Source: Corynebacterium sp. (lineage in GTDB: Bacteria > Actinomycetota > Actinomycetes > Mycobacteriales > Mycobacteriaceae). Taken from it: 13,227 nucleotides of DNA. Made by a program: the position numbers and the translations under genes. This document shows, piece after piece, positions 6,469 to 12,914 of the stretch; within the stretch, counting starts at the first letter, position 1; each line of letters opens with the position of its first letter. The notes under the pieces are model-generated. The model worked only from the letters and a program-made list of their open reading frames with translations, was not told the DNA's origin and did no database searches. Location of the stretch: NCBI RefSeq assembly GCF_030826625.1, contig NZ_JAPJNQ010000059.1, forward strand, positions 1 to 13,227, read 5' to 3'.

Positions 6469-6738
6469 ATGTATGCCATCATGACCGTCACCGGCGCCGA
6501 TAACACCGGAATTATCGCCGCGGTGAGCACAGCACTCGCAGATTTGAACGTTAATATCGTGGATGTTTCCCAGACATTGATGTCGGGCTATTTCACTATG
6601 ATTTTGCGCGTGGAATTCGATGACGAAAAGCTTTCGATTCCAGAGATTCAGGAGCGCATGGAAGCCGTCGAAAAGCAGACCCACCAGATCATTCGGATCC
6701 AGGCCGAATCGCTGTTTACCGCGATCAACGAGATCTAG
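6469..6738 (+). CDS. ACT-domain protein (UPF0237 family)
   Basis: An 89-residue protein made almost entirely of one ACT domain: strand MYAIMTVTG, the GADNTGIIAAVS turn-helix (9-20) typical of ligand-binding ACT loops, strand VNIVDVSQTLM (28-38), YFTMILRVEF (41-50), then a long helix (57-70) and a final strand (RIQAESLFTAI). Length and sequence match the UPF0237 family, which resembles the ACT halves of GcvR. Small ACT proteins usually bind amino acids and act as regulatory partners. The gene is followed after 44 bases by a UPF0210 gene, a pairing conserved in streptococci and many other bacteria, which implies a joint role, perhaps ligand sensing for the partner. The substrate is unknown. Confidence 0.9.
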   Translation: MYAIMTVTGADNTGIIAAVSTALADLNVNIVDVSQTLMSGYFTMILRVEFDDEKLSIPEIQERMEAVEKQTHQIIRIQAESLFTAINEI

Positions 6739-6770
6739 TCACTTCGAATACTTATCACCTAGCGCAGAAA

Positions 6771-6776
6771 TAATCT
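6771..6776 (+). promoter_or_regulatory. Candidate -10 for a leaderless UPF0210 transcript
   Basis: TAATCT lies 6 bases before the ATG at 6783, the same spacing as for the preceding gene. There is no purine-rich Shine-Dalgarno sequence in the 44-base gap. If active, the UPF0210 gene can be made separately from the ACT gene. Confidence 0.4.
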
Positions 6777-6782
6777 TCCATC

Positions 6783-8147
6783 ATGCCTTTTTCTTTTAAG
6801 AATGCCCAGATCGTTGACACGATCGAGATGATTGAGAAATACCGTCTCGATATTCGTACGGTGACCATGGGTATTTCCTTGCTCGGATGCACTCGCCCGA
6901 CGATGTCTGCCACCTGCGATGCCGTCTATGACCGGATCACTACGCAAGCGGCGCGTCTGGTAGAGGTGTGCCAAGGTATCGAGGCTGAGCTCGGAATCCC
7001 GATCGTGAACAAGCGCATCTCGGTGACGCCAATTTCCCTGATCGCAGCTGGCGTCGATGGCGACCCAGTTGAGCTCGCACATGCCTTGAACAAAGCAGCC
7101 AATGAGGTCGGTGTGAACTTCATCGGTGGTTATTCCGCACTCGTCGAAAAAGGCGCCACCGAAGCGGATCGCCGCTTGATTGATTCGATTCCTGAGGCAT
7201 TGTCGCAATCCGATGTGGTCTGTGGTTCCGTGAACATTGCCTCGTCTCGGGCTGGCATCAACATGGATGCAGCACGCAAGATGGGCGAAGTCATCAAATC
7301 CGCCGCTGAGCTGAGCAAGGAACAGTCAGCGATTGCTTGTGCAAAACTCGTGGTGTTCGCCAATGCCGTCGGAGACAACCCTTTCATGGCCGGTGCATTC
7401 CACGGCGTCGAAGAACCCGACTGCGTTGTTTCCGTAGGTGTTTCTGGCCCCGGTGTCGTCGACCGTGCCTTGGGTAGCCTCGAAGGTGCCAGCCTGGACC
7501 AGGTCGCCGAAGAGATTAAGAAGGCGGCATTCAAGATCACCCGCGCTGGCCAACTCGTGGGCAACATGGCCTCCCAACGGCTAGGAGTGCCTTTCGGCAT
7601 CGTCGACTTGTCACTGGCACCTACCGCGGAGCTGGGCGACAGTGTCGCACACATTCTGGAACACATGGGCCTCGATCAGGTGGGAACGCATGGAACCACC
7701 GCGGCGTTGGCATTGCTCAACGACGCCGTGAAAAAGGGTGGCATGATGGCGTGCTCGCGCGTCGGCGGACTGTCTGGTTCCTTCATCCCGGTTTCTGAGG
7801 ACAAAGGCATGATTGACGCTGTACGTTCGGGCAGCATCAGCATGGACAAGCTGGAAGCGATGACTGCGATCTGTTCGGTTGGCTTCGATATGATCGCTCT
7901 GCCAGGAGCTACCTCTGCTGAGACCATCGCCGGCATGATCGCAGATGAAGCAGCCATTGGCATGATGAACCACAAGACCACCGCGGTGCGCGTCATCCCA
8001 GTACCAGGCGCAGAAGTCGGCGATGAGATCGACTTCGGTGGCCTGTTGGGCTATGCGCCGGTGATCCCGGTGAACACCGTCGGCAACCGTGAATTCATCC
8101 ACCGCGGCGGGTTTATCCCGGCGCCAGTGCACGGATTCCGTAACTAA
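6783..8147 (+). CDS. UPF0210 / DUF711 family protein (annotated in databases as 'PFL family protein')
   Basis: A 454-residue cytoplasmic protein that matches the UPF0210 (DUF711) family in length and in its conserved stretches: DIRTVTMGISLLGC (22-35), NKRISVTPISLIAAG (78-92), FIGGYSALVEKG (116-127), FHGVEEPDCVVSVGVSGPGVV, the DLSLAPT stretch and GTHGTTAALALLNDAVKKGG. It has no signal peptide or membrane segment. The family is widespread in bacteria and archaea and has structural representatives but no established reaction. The 'PFL' label does not mean pyruvate formate-lyase activity: I see no glycyl-radical motif at the C-terminus. It is paired with the ACT-domain gene upstream. The start at 6783 is the family's usual start (short basic peptide, then EMIEKY). 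Confidence 0.93.
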   Translation: MPFSFKNAQIVDTIEMIEKYRLDIRTVTMGISLLGCTRPTMSATCDAVYDRITTQAARLVEVCQGIEAELGIPIVNKRISVTPISLIAAGVDGDPVELAHALNKAANEVGVNFIGGYSALVEKGATEADRRLIDSIPEALSQSDVVCGSVNIASSRAGINMDAARKMGEVIKSAAELSKEQSAIACAKLVVFANAVGDNPFMAGAFHGVEEPDCVVSVGVSGPGVVDRALGSLEGASLDQVAEEIKKAAFKITRAGQLVGNMASQRLGVPFGIVDLSLAPTAELGDSVAHILEHMGLDQVGTHGTTAALALLNDAVKKGGMMACSRVGGLSGSFIPVSEDKGMIDAVRSGSISMDKLEAMTAICSVGFDMIALPGATSAETIAGMIADEAAIGMMNHKTTAVRVIPVPGAEVGDEIDFGGLLGYAPVIPVNTVGNREFIHRGGFIPAPVHGFRN

Positions 8148-8183
8148 ACGCGCGGCACTAAACGCGCGGCACTAAGCGCCGCG
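8145..8183 (+). repeat. 14-bp tandem duplication at the UPF0210 stop with an overlapping hairpin
   Basis: TAAACGCGCGGCAC occurs twice in tandem (8145-8158 and 8159-8172), followed by TAAGCG. Because the unit is 14 bases, the three TAA triplets (8145, 8159, 8173) fall in three different frames. The second unit also contributes CGCGGC (8165-8170) pairing with GCCGCG (8178-8183) across a 7-base loop, with TTTT at 8191-8194, so it may act as a weak terminator. Replication slippage is the simple explanation. Confidence 0.7.
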
Positions 8184-8226
8184 GCGGACATTTTGTAGGC
8201 AACTGCATTGTCTCGGCTGCAGATTT

Positions 8227-8249
8227 CACCAGTCTGAATAAAACTGGTG
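8227..8249. terminator. 7-bp hairpin between convergent UPF0210 and DUF2786 genes
   Basis: CACCAGT (8227-8233) and ACTGGTG (8243-8249) form a perfect 7-bp stem with a 9-base loop. It sits between the stops of two convergent genes, where a bidirectional terminator is expected. Neither side has a real T-run, so intrinsic termination would be weak. Confidence 0.4.
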
Positions 8250-8270
8250 TGCTGGACTAAGCAGCCGGGA

Positions 8271-9005
8271 TTACGCAGACAGTTGTCGGCGTTGCGGCAG
8301 CCGAGAATTCCCGAGGTCTACTCGGTAGCCTTCTTCGCTGCCGGCGCGCATCGCCGCGCGATCAATTGCGCGTGCTTGCCGACGCCCATTGCGCAGCGCA
8401 AGACCGGCATCGTGGACATAATCCTGCAACAGTTGCTCCGCCGCAGATGCGTCGTCAAGCAACGCTAAAGCAGCACCCCGCCCCACTTGCACGGCGGTGT
8501 CTTGATCAGCTTGGTCCAACAAATCATAGACGCTGCGCGAAAACCCCAGCATCCAGGAGGTTTTTAACCGTTTGGTATGCGCAGCTTCGTGGCCGCCATG
8601 TTGTGCAGCGTATTTCGTGGCCCCCGCGGCCATGTGGATATTCAACATGGGAAACAGCATCTTCACTCGTTCTAGGTGGCGCGGCACCCCGAAAACGAGG
8701 CCATACGAGTTGTGCTTGCCTGTCCCCTGCTGCGAATACAGCACTCGGCAGTGCAGCGCATTCGAGATATGAGTCAACAGCTCTCGTTGCTGTGGCTTAT
8801 AACTGCCGGTTAGACTCCATTCCCATGCCGTCTGCCCGGCTGCCGCAGTATCTCCTGCATGCTGTACTTCATCTGGGTCCAGTGCATACTTGGCTGCTAA
8901 TTCGAAAGCTTTTGTTCGGCACAGATCACCCTCGGGGGTACCTTCGCACGCTGCGGCACGGTCGAGCAAGTTTTTGATGCGATTGCGGTATTTATCAAGG
9001 CTCAT
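8271..9005 (-). CDS. DUF2786 domain protein of unknown function
   Basis: A 244-residue soluble protein. The N-terminus (residues 1-47, with NRIKNLLDRAAA and KAFELAAKYALDPDEV) fits the DUF2786 domain, a short helical module often found at the N-terminus of otherwise unclassified actinobacterial and phage proteins. The rest is rich in Ala, His and Arg (KYAAQHGGHEAAHTKRLKTSWMLGF, about 132-156, and a strongly basic segment near 207-220). No catalytic motif is recognisable. The ATG at 9005 is preceded by AAAGGA at 7 bases on the minus strand, a good ribosome binding site. The gene is transcribed in the same direction as the ABC-F gene upstream, with 102 bases between them containing repeated CTCGTCGA hairpin arms. 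Function and partners are unknown. Confidence 0.8.
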   Translation of the reverse strand: MSLDKYRNRIKNLLDRAAACEGTPEGDLCRTKAFELAAKYALDPDEVQHAGDTAAAGQTAWEWSLTGSYKPQQRELLTHISNALHCRVLYSQQGTGKHNSYGLVFGVPRHLERVKMLFPMLNIHMAAGATKYAAQHGGHEAAHTKRLKTSWMLGFSRSVYDLLDQADQDTAVQVGRGAALALLDDASAAEQLLQDYVHDAGLALRNGRRQARAIDRAAMRAGSEEGYRVDLGNSRLPQRRQLSA

Positions 9006-9064
9006 TGGATAGTCCTTTCTCTAGCCCTACCCCCAATGGACTGTGCCGGCTCCGCTCAGGTTCC

Positions 9065-9100
9065 CTCGTCGAGACAATCGACGAGATGGCGATCGACGAG
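9065..9100 (-). repeat. Three-arm CTCGTCGA/TCGACGAG hairpin element after the ABC-F gene
   Basis: CTCGTCGA (9065-9072) and TCGACGAG (9078-9085) form a perfect 8-bp stem with a 5-base loop; a second TCGACGAG follows at 9093-9100. On the minus strand, downstream of the ABC-F stop, two identical arms compete for one complementary arm. No T-run follows, so it may be an mRNA 3'-end stabiliser or weak terminator before the DUF2786 gene. Confidence 0.6.
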
Positions 9101-9107
9101 ACGAGAA

Positions 9108-10739
9108 TTAAGCGAGTTCGACGATTTCCATGTACTCATCACTCCACATATCTTCATCGCCATCTGGCATGATGATCACGCGCTCGGGCTCGAGAGCTTT
9201 GACCGCGCCGGGGTCGTGAGTTACCAGCACCACTGCACCCGTGTACGTCGCCAATGCATCCAGTACTTGCTCGCGTGATATCGGATCCAAGTTGTTCGTC
9301 GGCTCGTCGAGAAGCAAGACATTCGCTCGCGACGAAACCAGGGTCGCCAATGACAAGCGGGTTTTTTCACCACCGGATAGCGTACCCGCAGGTTGTTCGA
9401 GCTTATCCCCGGAGAACATGAAAGCTCCCAACAAGCTGCGCAGCTCCTGTTGATGAGCGTCTGGACATGCGGAGATGGTGTTTTCCCACACGCTGCGGTC
9501 TGGATCGATGGTGTCGTGTTCCTGCGCGAAGTAACCGATGCGCAAGCCGTGACCGGTGACAATTCCGCCTTCGCCATCGGTGCGTTCTTCACCGGCAAGT
9601 AATTTGAGCAAGGTTGTTTTACCCGCACCGTTATAGCCCAGCACGACCACCCGGGAGCCTTTATCGATCGCTAGATCGACGCCGGCGAAAACCTCCAGTG
9701 AACCGTACATTTTGGTCAGGCCTGTGGCGTGCATCGGAGTTTTGCCGCATGGCGCAGGCTCGGGGAATTTGATGGAGGCCACTTTGTCGTCCTGGCGAAC
9801 CTCATCCAAATTGCCCATCATGCGTTCCGCGCGTGCCAGCATCTGCTTCGCTGCGGCAGCCTTGGTAGCTTTCGCACCCAACTTTGCGGCTTGTTTCTGC
9901 AGTGCAGACGCCTTCTTCTCAGCGTTCGCACGCTCCCGACGACGGCGGGCTTCGTCGGTGGCACGGGCATCGAGATATTTCGTGTATCCCATGTTGTACA
10001 CATCTGCTTCGGCGCGAACGGCATCAAGAAACCAGATCTTATTACATACATCCCGGAGCAATTCCACGTCGTGGCTGATCATCACCAGACCACCTTCGTG
10101 CTTTGCCAAGAATGACCGCAACCAGGAAATCGAGTCAGCATCCAGGTGGTTTGTCGGCTCGTCGAGAAGCAGTGTGGTTTGCGACTTGCCAGCTCCGTTA
10201 GTGGCGGCGAACAGAATTTGCGCAAGTTCGACGCGACGTCGCTGGCCACCCGACAAGGTCTTGAGCGGTTGATCGAGAATACGTTGTTCCAGCCCAAGGT
10301 TGTCACAGATGGTGGCAGCTTCCGAATCGGCCTCATAGCCGCCAAGGCTGTGATAGCGCTCTTCCATGCGCGAGAATTTGGCGATGGCCTTGTCGCGCTT
10401 GTCGTCGTCCAGCGTCGTTTCCATGATCTGCTGCTGCTTATCGAGAGAATGACGCAGCTCATCGAGGCCACGGGCAGACAGCACACGATCGCGCGCAGTC
10501 TGCTCGATATTGCCCTCGCGCGAATCCTGCGGAAGGTAACCAATATCGCCGGAAACATGAACCTCACCGCCATAGGGCTCGGTTTCGCCAGACAGGATGC
10601 GCATCGTGGTGGTTTTCCCGGCACCATTACGTCCGATCAAACCGATACGATCGCCCGGCTGCACGCGAAGGTGCTGGCCAGGGGCGTGCAAAAGTGTACG
10701 GGCACCGGCGCGGACTTCAAGGTCTTGGCTAACAATCAC
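9108..10739 (-). CDS. ABC-F family ATPase (Rv1473-like; translation-associated duplicated ATPase)
   Basis: A soluble protein of 543 residues with two ABC ATPase domains and no membrane part, which defines ABC-F. Domain 1: Walker A GRNGAGKT (36-43), signature LSGGQ (162-166), Walker B LLLDEPTNHLD (190-200), switch His223. A basic Ala/Arg/Lys-rich helical linker follows (about 240-325). Domain 2: GYNGAGKT (368-375), LSGGE (454-458), LLLDEPTNNLD (475-485), His508. Catalytic Glu follows Asp in both Walker B motifs. Family members bind the ribosomal E site and affect translation or antibiotic tolerance; older annotation as a macrolide exporter is unsupported because there is no transmembrane domain. 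The closest named relative is probably M. tuberculosis Rv1473, from the same acn neighbourhood. The GTG at 10739 is chosen over a TTG at 10748 because the -10 box overlaps the TTG. NGAGKS (181-186) is an unusual insert before Walker B. Confidence 0.92.
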   Translation of the reverse strand: MIVSQDLEVRAGARTLLHAPGQHLRVQPGDRIGLIGRNGAGKTTTMRILSGETEPYGGEVHVSGDIGYLPQDSREGNIEQTARDRVLSARGLDELRHSLDKQQQIMETTLDDDKRDKAIAKFSRMEERYHSLGGYEADSEAATICDNLGLEQRILDQPLKTLSGGQRRRVELAQILFAATNGAGKSQTTLLLDEPTNHLDADSISWLRSFLAKHEGGLVMISHDVELLRDVCNKIWFLDAVRAEADVYNMGYTKYLDARATDEARRRRERANAEKKASALQKQAAKLGAKATKAAAAKQMLARAERMMGNLDEVRQDDKVASIKFPEPAPCGKTPMHATGLTKMYGSLEVFAGVDLAIDKGSRVVVLGYNGAGKTTLLKLLAGEERTDGEGGIVTGHGLRIGYFAQEHDTIDPDRSVWENTISACPDAHQQELRSLLGAFMFSGDKLEQPAGTLSGGEKTRLSLATLVSSRANVLLLDEPTNNLDPISREQVLDALATYTGAVVLVTHDPGAVKALEPERVIIMPDGDEDMWSDEYMEIVELA

Positions 10740-10747
10740 GACCAGCA

Positions 10748-10756
10748 AGTCTAGCA
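10748..10756 (-). promoter_or_regulatory. Extended -10 of the ABC-F gene (leaderless)
   Basis: On the minus strand TGC-TAGACT (10756-10748) is an extended -10 element whose hexamer ends 8 bases before the GTG at 10739. The transcript would start at or within a couple of bases of the start codon. No Shine-Dalgarno sequence precedes the GTG. Confidence 0.5.
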
Positions 10757-10795
10757 GCCGGCGGTAGTGATTTATAACTGCGCTGACCTCGAATT

Positions 10796-10826
10796 TTGGT
10801 GCTCAATAACGAGCTAACGCTATAGT
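10796..10826 (+). promoter_or_regulatory. Candidate tRNA-Pro promoter
   Basis: TATAGT (10821-10826) is a good -10 about 38 bases before the tRNA; TTGGTG (10796-10801) is a possible -35 at 19 bases. It predicts a start near 10833 and a short 5' leader for RNase P to remove. Confidence 0.5.
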
Positions 10827-10863
10827 GTCACTGTTGCCATCACATCGGTTGTACTGGCAACGG

Positions 10864-10937
10864 CGGGCTGTAGCGCAGTTTGGTAGCGCACCACACTGGG
10901 GGTGTGGGGGTCGCAGGTTCAAATCCTGTCAGTCCGA
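10864..10937 (+). tRNA. tRNA-Pro (anticodon GGG)
   Basis: A complete 74-base cloverleaf: acceptor CGGGCTG/CAGTCCG (one G-U pair) with discriminator A at 10937, D arm GCGC/GCGC, anticodon arm CCACA/TGTGG with loop CTGGGGG, variable loop of 5 and T arm GCAGG/CCTGT around TTCAAAT. The anticodon GGG is at 10898-10900 and reads proline CCC/CCU codons. The C1-G72 pair and A73 are typical of bacterial tRNA-Pro. The 3' CCA is not encoded (ACA follows), as is usual in Corynebacterium. I found no repeat of its 3' end elsewhere in the window, so there is no sign of an integrated element. Confidence 0.96.
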
Positions 10938-10942
10938 CAAAA

Positions 10943-10955
10943 GCCCTGGCAGGGC
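10943..10955 (+). terminator. Short hairpin after tRNA-Pro
   Basis: GCCC (10943-10946) and GGGC (10952-10955) pair across TGGCA, starting 5 bases after the tRNA, and are followed by AATGTTT. This is a short stem with a broken T-run, so it may act as a weak terminator or a 3'-processing signal. Confidence 0.4.
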
Positions 10956-11153
10956 AATGTTTCAGGTTGGCCTTATCTGCCTCTTCCCTGTTCTGGGCAA
11001 GACGTACTCACTATCCGAATCCCGGCAATCCTTCCGGAATCCGCCAAAGCTCTCTGCCGATAGGTGTGATTCTGGTTTGATAAGGCACGCTAGTATCCAG
11101 CTGCTCATTGGTTCGTAATAAATAGAGACTTGGAAGTGCGGACGTTTTGTACC

Positions 11154-11173
11154 CCCATGACAAATATCATGGG
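11154..11173. promoter_or_regulatory. Candidate regulator site upstream of the ABC transporter operon
   Basis: CCCATGA (11154-11160), CAAATA, TCATGGG (11167-11173) is a perfect 7-bp inverted repeat, with a further matching C/G pair one step out after a mismatch. It lies 57 bases before the ATPase start codon. Its right arm includes TATCAT (11165-11170), which resembles a -10. It fits a dimeric response regulator site in front of a transporter/sensor operon; the identity of the regulator is inference. Confidence 0.45.
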
Positions 11174-11217
11174 TGATTTCATGACGATTTCCATACGGCC
11201 ACGAATCCCCAGATCAT

Positions 11218-11223
11218 TAGCGT
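11218..11223 (+). promoter_or_regulatory. Weak -10 candidate for the ABC operon
   Basis: TAGCGT (TAnnnT) ends 7 bases before the ATG at 11231, and no Shine-Dalgarno precedes that ATG, so a leaderless start is possible. TATCAT at 11165-11170 is a competing candidate that would give a leader of about 54 bases. Confidence 0.28.
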
Positions 11224-11230
11224 TGTCCGT

Positions 11231-12148
11231 ATGAAAGCAATGCAGCAAACACAAGCCATTGAAGTTTCGGGAGCGAGTAAAACCTTCAACGCACACTCTC
11301 GTTCACCGGTACACGCATTAAAGAACGTGGACCTTTCCGTTCAACGTGGTGAGATCGTCGCGTTGCTCGGAACCAACGGAGCAGGCAAGACTACGTTAGT
11401 GGACCTCATCTTAGGGCTTAGCAGACCGACGGCTGGAACCGTCGAAGTCTTGAACAACTCCCCCAAACTCGCAATTTATAGGCAGAACATCGGTGCGCTA
11501 ATGCAAACCGGTGGGCTACTGCACGAAATGACGGTGCAGGACACTGTAAAGATGATCGCCGCTACCTTCCCCCGCCACCTACCGCTGGACGACGTTGTCA
11601 AGCAAGCCAACCTGGAGCCAATCTACACCCGCCGCGTCGGCAAATGCTCCGGCGGTGAGCAACAACGCATACGCTTCGCATTGGCCATTCTGGGTAACCC
11701 GGACATCCTCATCCTGGACGAGCCCACCGCGGGAATGGACGCAGGCGCGCGCAGCCAGTTTTGGCAATCAATGAGGCGCCAGTCTGAACAAGGCCGCACG
11801 ATCATCTTCACCACCCATTACCTTAAAGAAGCTGAGGAGTTCGCCGAGCGCATCGTACTGATGCACAAAGGCGAAATCATCGCCGACGGCACCACCTATG
11901 AGCTGCAGAATATGAGCTCTGAGCGCATCGTCACCGCTGAGTTCCCAGGCGAAATCCCGGAACTCACGGACATACCGGGCGTGACTGCTAATGAAATTCA
12001 CGGCCATCATCTGCGTCTGGTGAGTCAGGACTCTGATGCTCTGGCCCGCTACCTGTTATCGGAAACTGATGCCCGCAATCTCAGCATCACCAATCCCAGC
12101 CTAGAAAACATGTTCCTTGAGCTGACAAACCAAAACCAGGAAATCTAA
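11231..12148 (+). CDS. ABC transporter ATP-binding protein (ABC-2/DrrA-type)
   Basis: A 305-residue ATPase that would drive the neighbouring permease. Visible motifs: Walker A GTNGAGKT (47-54), Q-loop in ALMQTGG (Gln92), signature CSGGE (139-143, Cys in place of the usual Leu), Walker B ILILDEPT (159-166) with catalytic Glu164 and switch His196 in TTHYLKEAEE. About 90 C-terminal residues beyond the core end in ITNPSLENMFLELT, a typical tail of exporter ATPases of the DrrA/CcmA/YvfR kind. The ATG at 11231 is the first possible start after an in-frame TGA at 11174; an ATG at 11240 is an alternative and neither has a Shine-Dalgarno. The stop is 4 bases before the permease start, so they are one operon. 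The substrate is unknown; such systems export drugs, lipids or lantibiotics. Confidence 0.93.
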   Translation: MKAMQQTQAIEVSGASKTFNAHSRSPVHALKNVDLSVQRGEIVALLGTNGAGKTTLVDLILGLSRPTAGTVEVLNNSPKLAIYRQNIGALMQTGGLLHEMTVQDTVKMIAATFPRHLPLDDVVKQANLEPIYTRRVGKCSGGEQQRIRFALAILGNPDILILDEPTAGMDAGARSQFWQSMRRQSEQGRTIIFTTHYLKEAEEFAERIVLMHKGEIIADGTTYELQNMSSERIVTAEFPGEIPELTDIPGVTANEIHGHHLRLVSQDSDALARYLLSETDARNLSITNPSLENMFLELTNQNQEI

Positions 12149-12152
12149 CCCC

Positions 12153-12914
12153 ATGAGCACTACACTAAAATTCACCGGCCAGGAATTGCTGCGACTGCGC
12201 CGGGACATGACCACCTTGTTTTTCAGCGTTGTTTTGCCGGTCTTCTTTTATCTCGTTTTTGGCGCATCTCAGTCCTACGGCGCTCAGGAAATGAATGGCG
12301 GAAACGTCTCCGCCTTTGTCATGCTGGCCATGGCTTTGTACGCGGGCGTCGTCGGAGCGGTCGGTGCGGCTGGTTCGGCGCTCACTGATGATCGCAGTGG
12401 CTGGGGGCGGCAATTGGCTCTTACTCCACTGCGTAGTTGGCAACTCGCTTTCGCTAATACACTCAGCATCACGGTGCGTGCGGTGCTTCCTATCGCAGCG
12501 GTATTCATCGCCGGCGCTCTCACCAACGCACACTTGCAAGCAATTCAGTGGGCAATAAGTTTCTTCGCTTGTGTTATCTGTGCCATTCCCTTCGGATTTT
12601 ACGGCTTAGCTTGGGTCTTGGTGGTTCCGAAAGAAAACACAGTGGCGATCGCCACGGCCTCCATCGTGATCCTTGCCTTCGCGGGAAACGTGTTCATCGG
12701 CCTCAGCGGCACCCTGCTGCAAATCGCTCGATTTACCCCAATGTACGGTGCAGTCACACTGGTGCGCTGGCCTCTGGCCGAAGGTGCGCAGCTGCAGCCG
12801 ACAGGAATGATCTTCGATCCTATGTGGTACTCCTGGGCTAACATCACGATATGGACGGCCGTATTTGTGACTTTCTGCCTGTTGATGCGCAACCGCGACA
12901 AGGAGCGTAACTAA
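12153..12914 (+). CDS. ABC-2 type transporter permease
   Basis: A 253-residue integral membrane protein with about six hydrophobic segments: near 20-38, 53-77, 103-124, 131-156, 163-186 and 228-245. GRQLALTPLRSWQ (85-97) between segments 2 and 3 is the conserved cytoplasmic stretch of ABC-2 permeases that touches the ATPase. The short cytoplasmic N-terminus has basic residues (RLRRD) and the C-terminus ends in RNRDKERN. It would form a dimer with two copies of the upstream ATPase. It starts 4 bases after the ATPase stop with AGGAA about 11 bases before the ATG, and its stop touches the next start codon. The transport direction is most likely outward; the substrate cannot be read from the sequence. 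Confidence 0.92.
   Translation: MSTTLKFTGQELLRLRRDMTTLFFSVVLPVFFYLVFGASQSYGAQEMNGGNVSAFVMLAMALYAGVVGAVGAAGSALTDDRSGWGRQLALTPLRSWQLAFANTLSITVRAVLPIAAVFIAGALTNAHLQAIQWAISFFACVICAIPFGFYGLAWVLVVPKENTVAIATASIVILAFAGNVFIGLSGTLLQIARFTPMYGAVTLVRWPLAEGAQLQPTGMIFDPMWYSWANITIWTAVFVTFCLLMRNRDKERN

Larger units (their letters stand above)
10956..11230. other. Gene-free stretch between tRNA-Pro and the ABC operon
   Basis: About 275 bases with no supportable ORF. It contains the 8-bp palindrome TTCCGGAA (11032-11039) flanked by loosely repeated GAATCC/CAATCC words, the inverted repeat at 11154-11173 and a possible -10 at 11218-11223. No duplicate of the tRNA 3' end and no integrase remnant was seen. Confidence 0.5.

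Noticed and set aside
8366..8977. 203-codon plus-strand frame opposite the DUF2786 gene
   Set aside because: Biased composition, no ribosome binding site, and the opposite strand encodes a recognisable domain with a good start.
10825..11118. 97-codon plus-strand frame across the tRNA
   Set aside because: It reads through a complete tRNA gene and has no ribosome binding site.
10864..11230. tRNA-Pro as an integration site for a mobile element
   Set aside because: No second copy of the tRNA 3' end and no integrase in the window; the following genes look like an ordinary operon.
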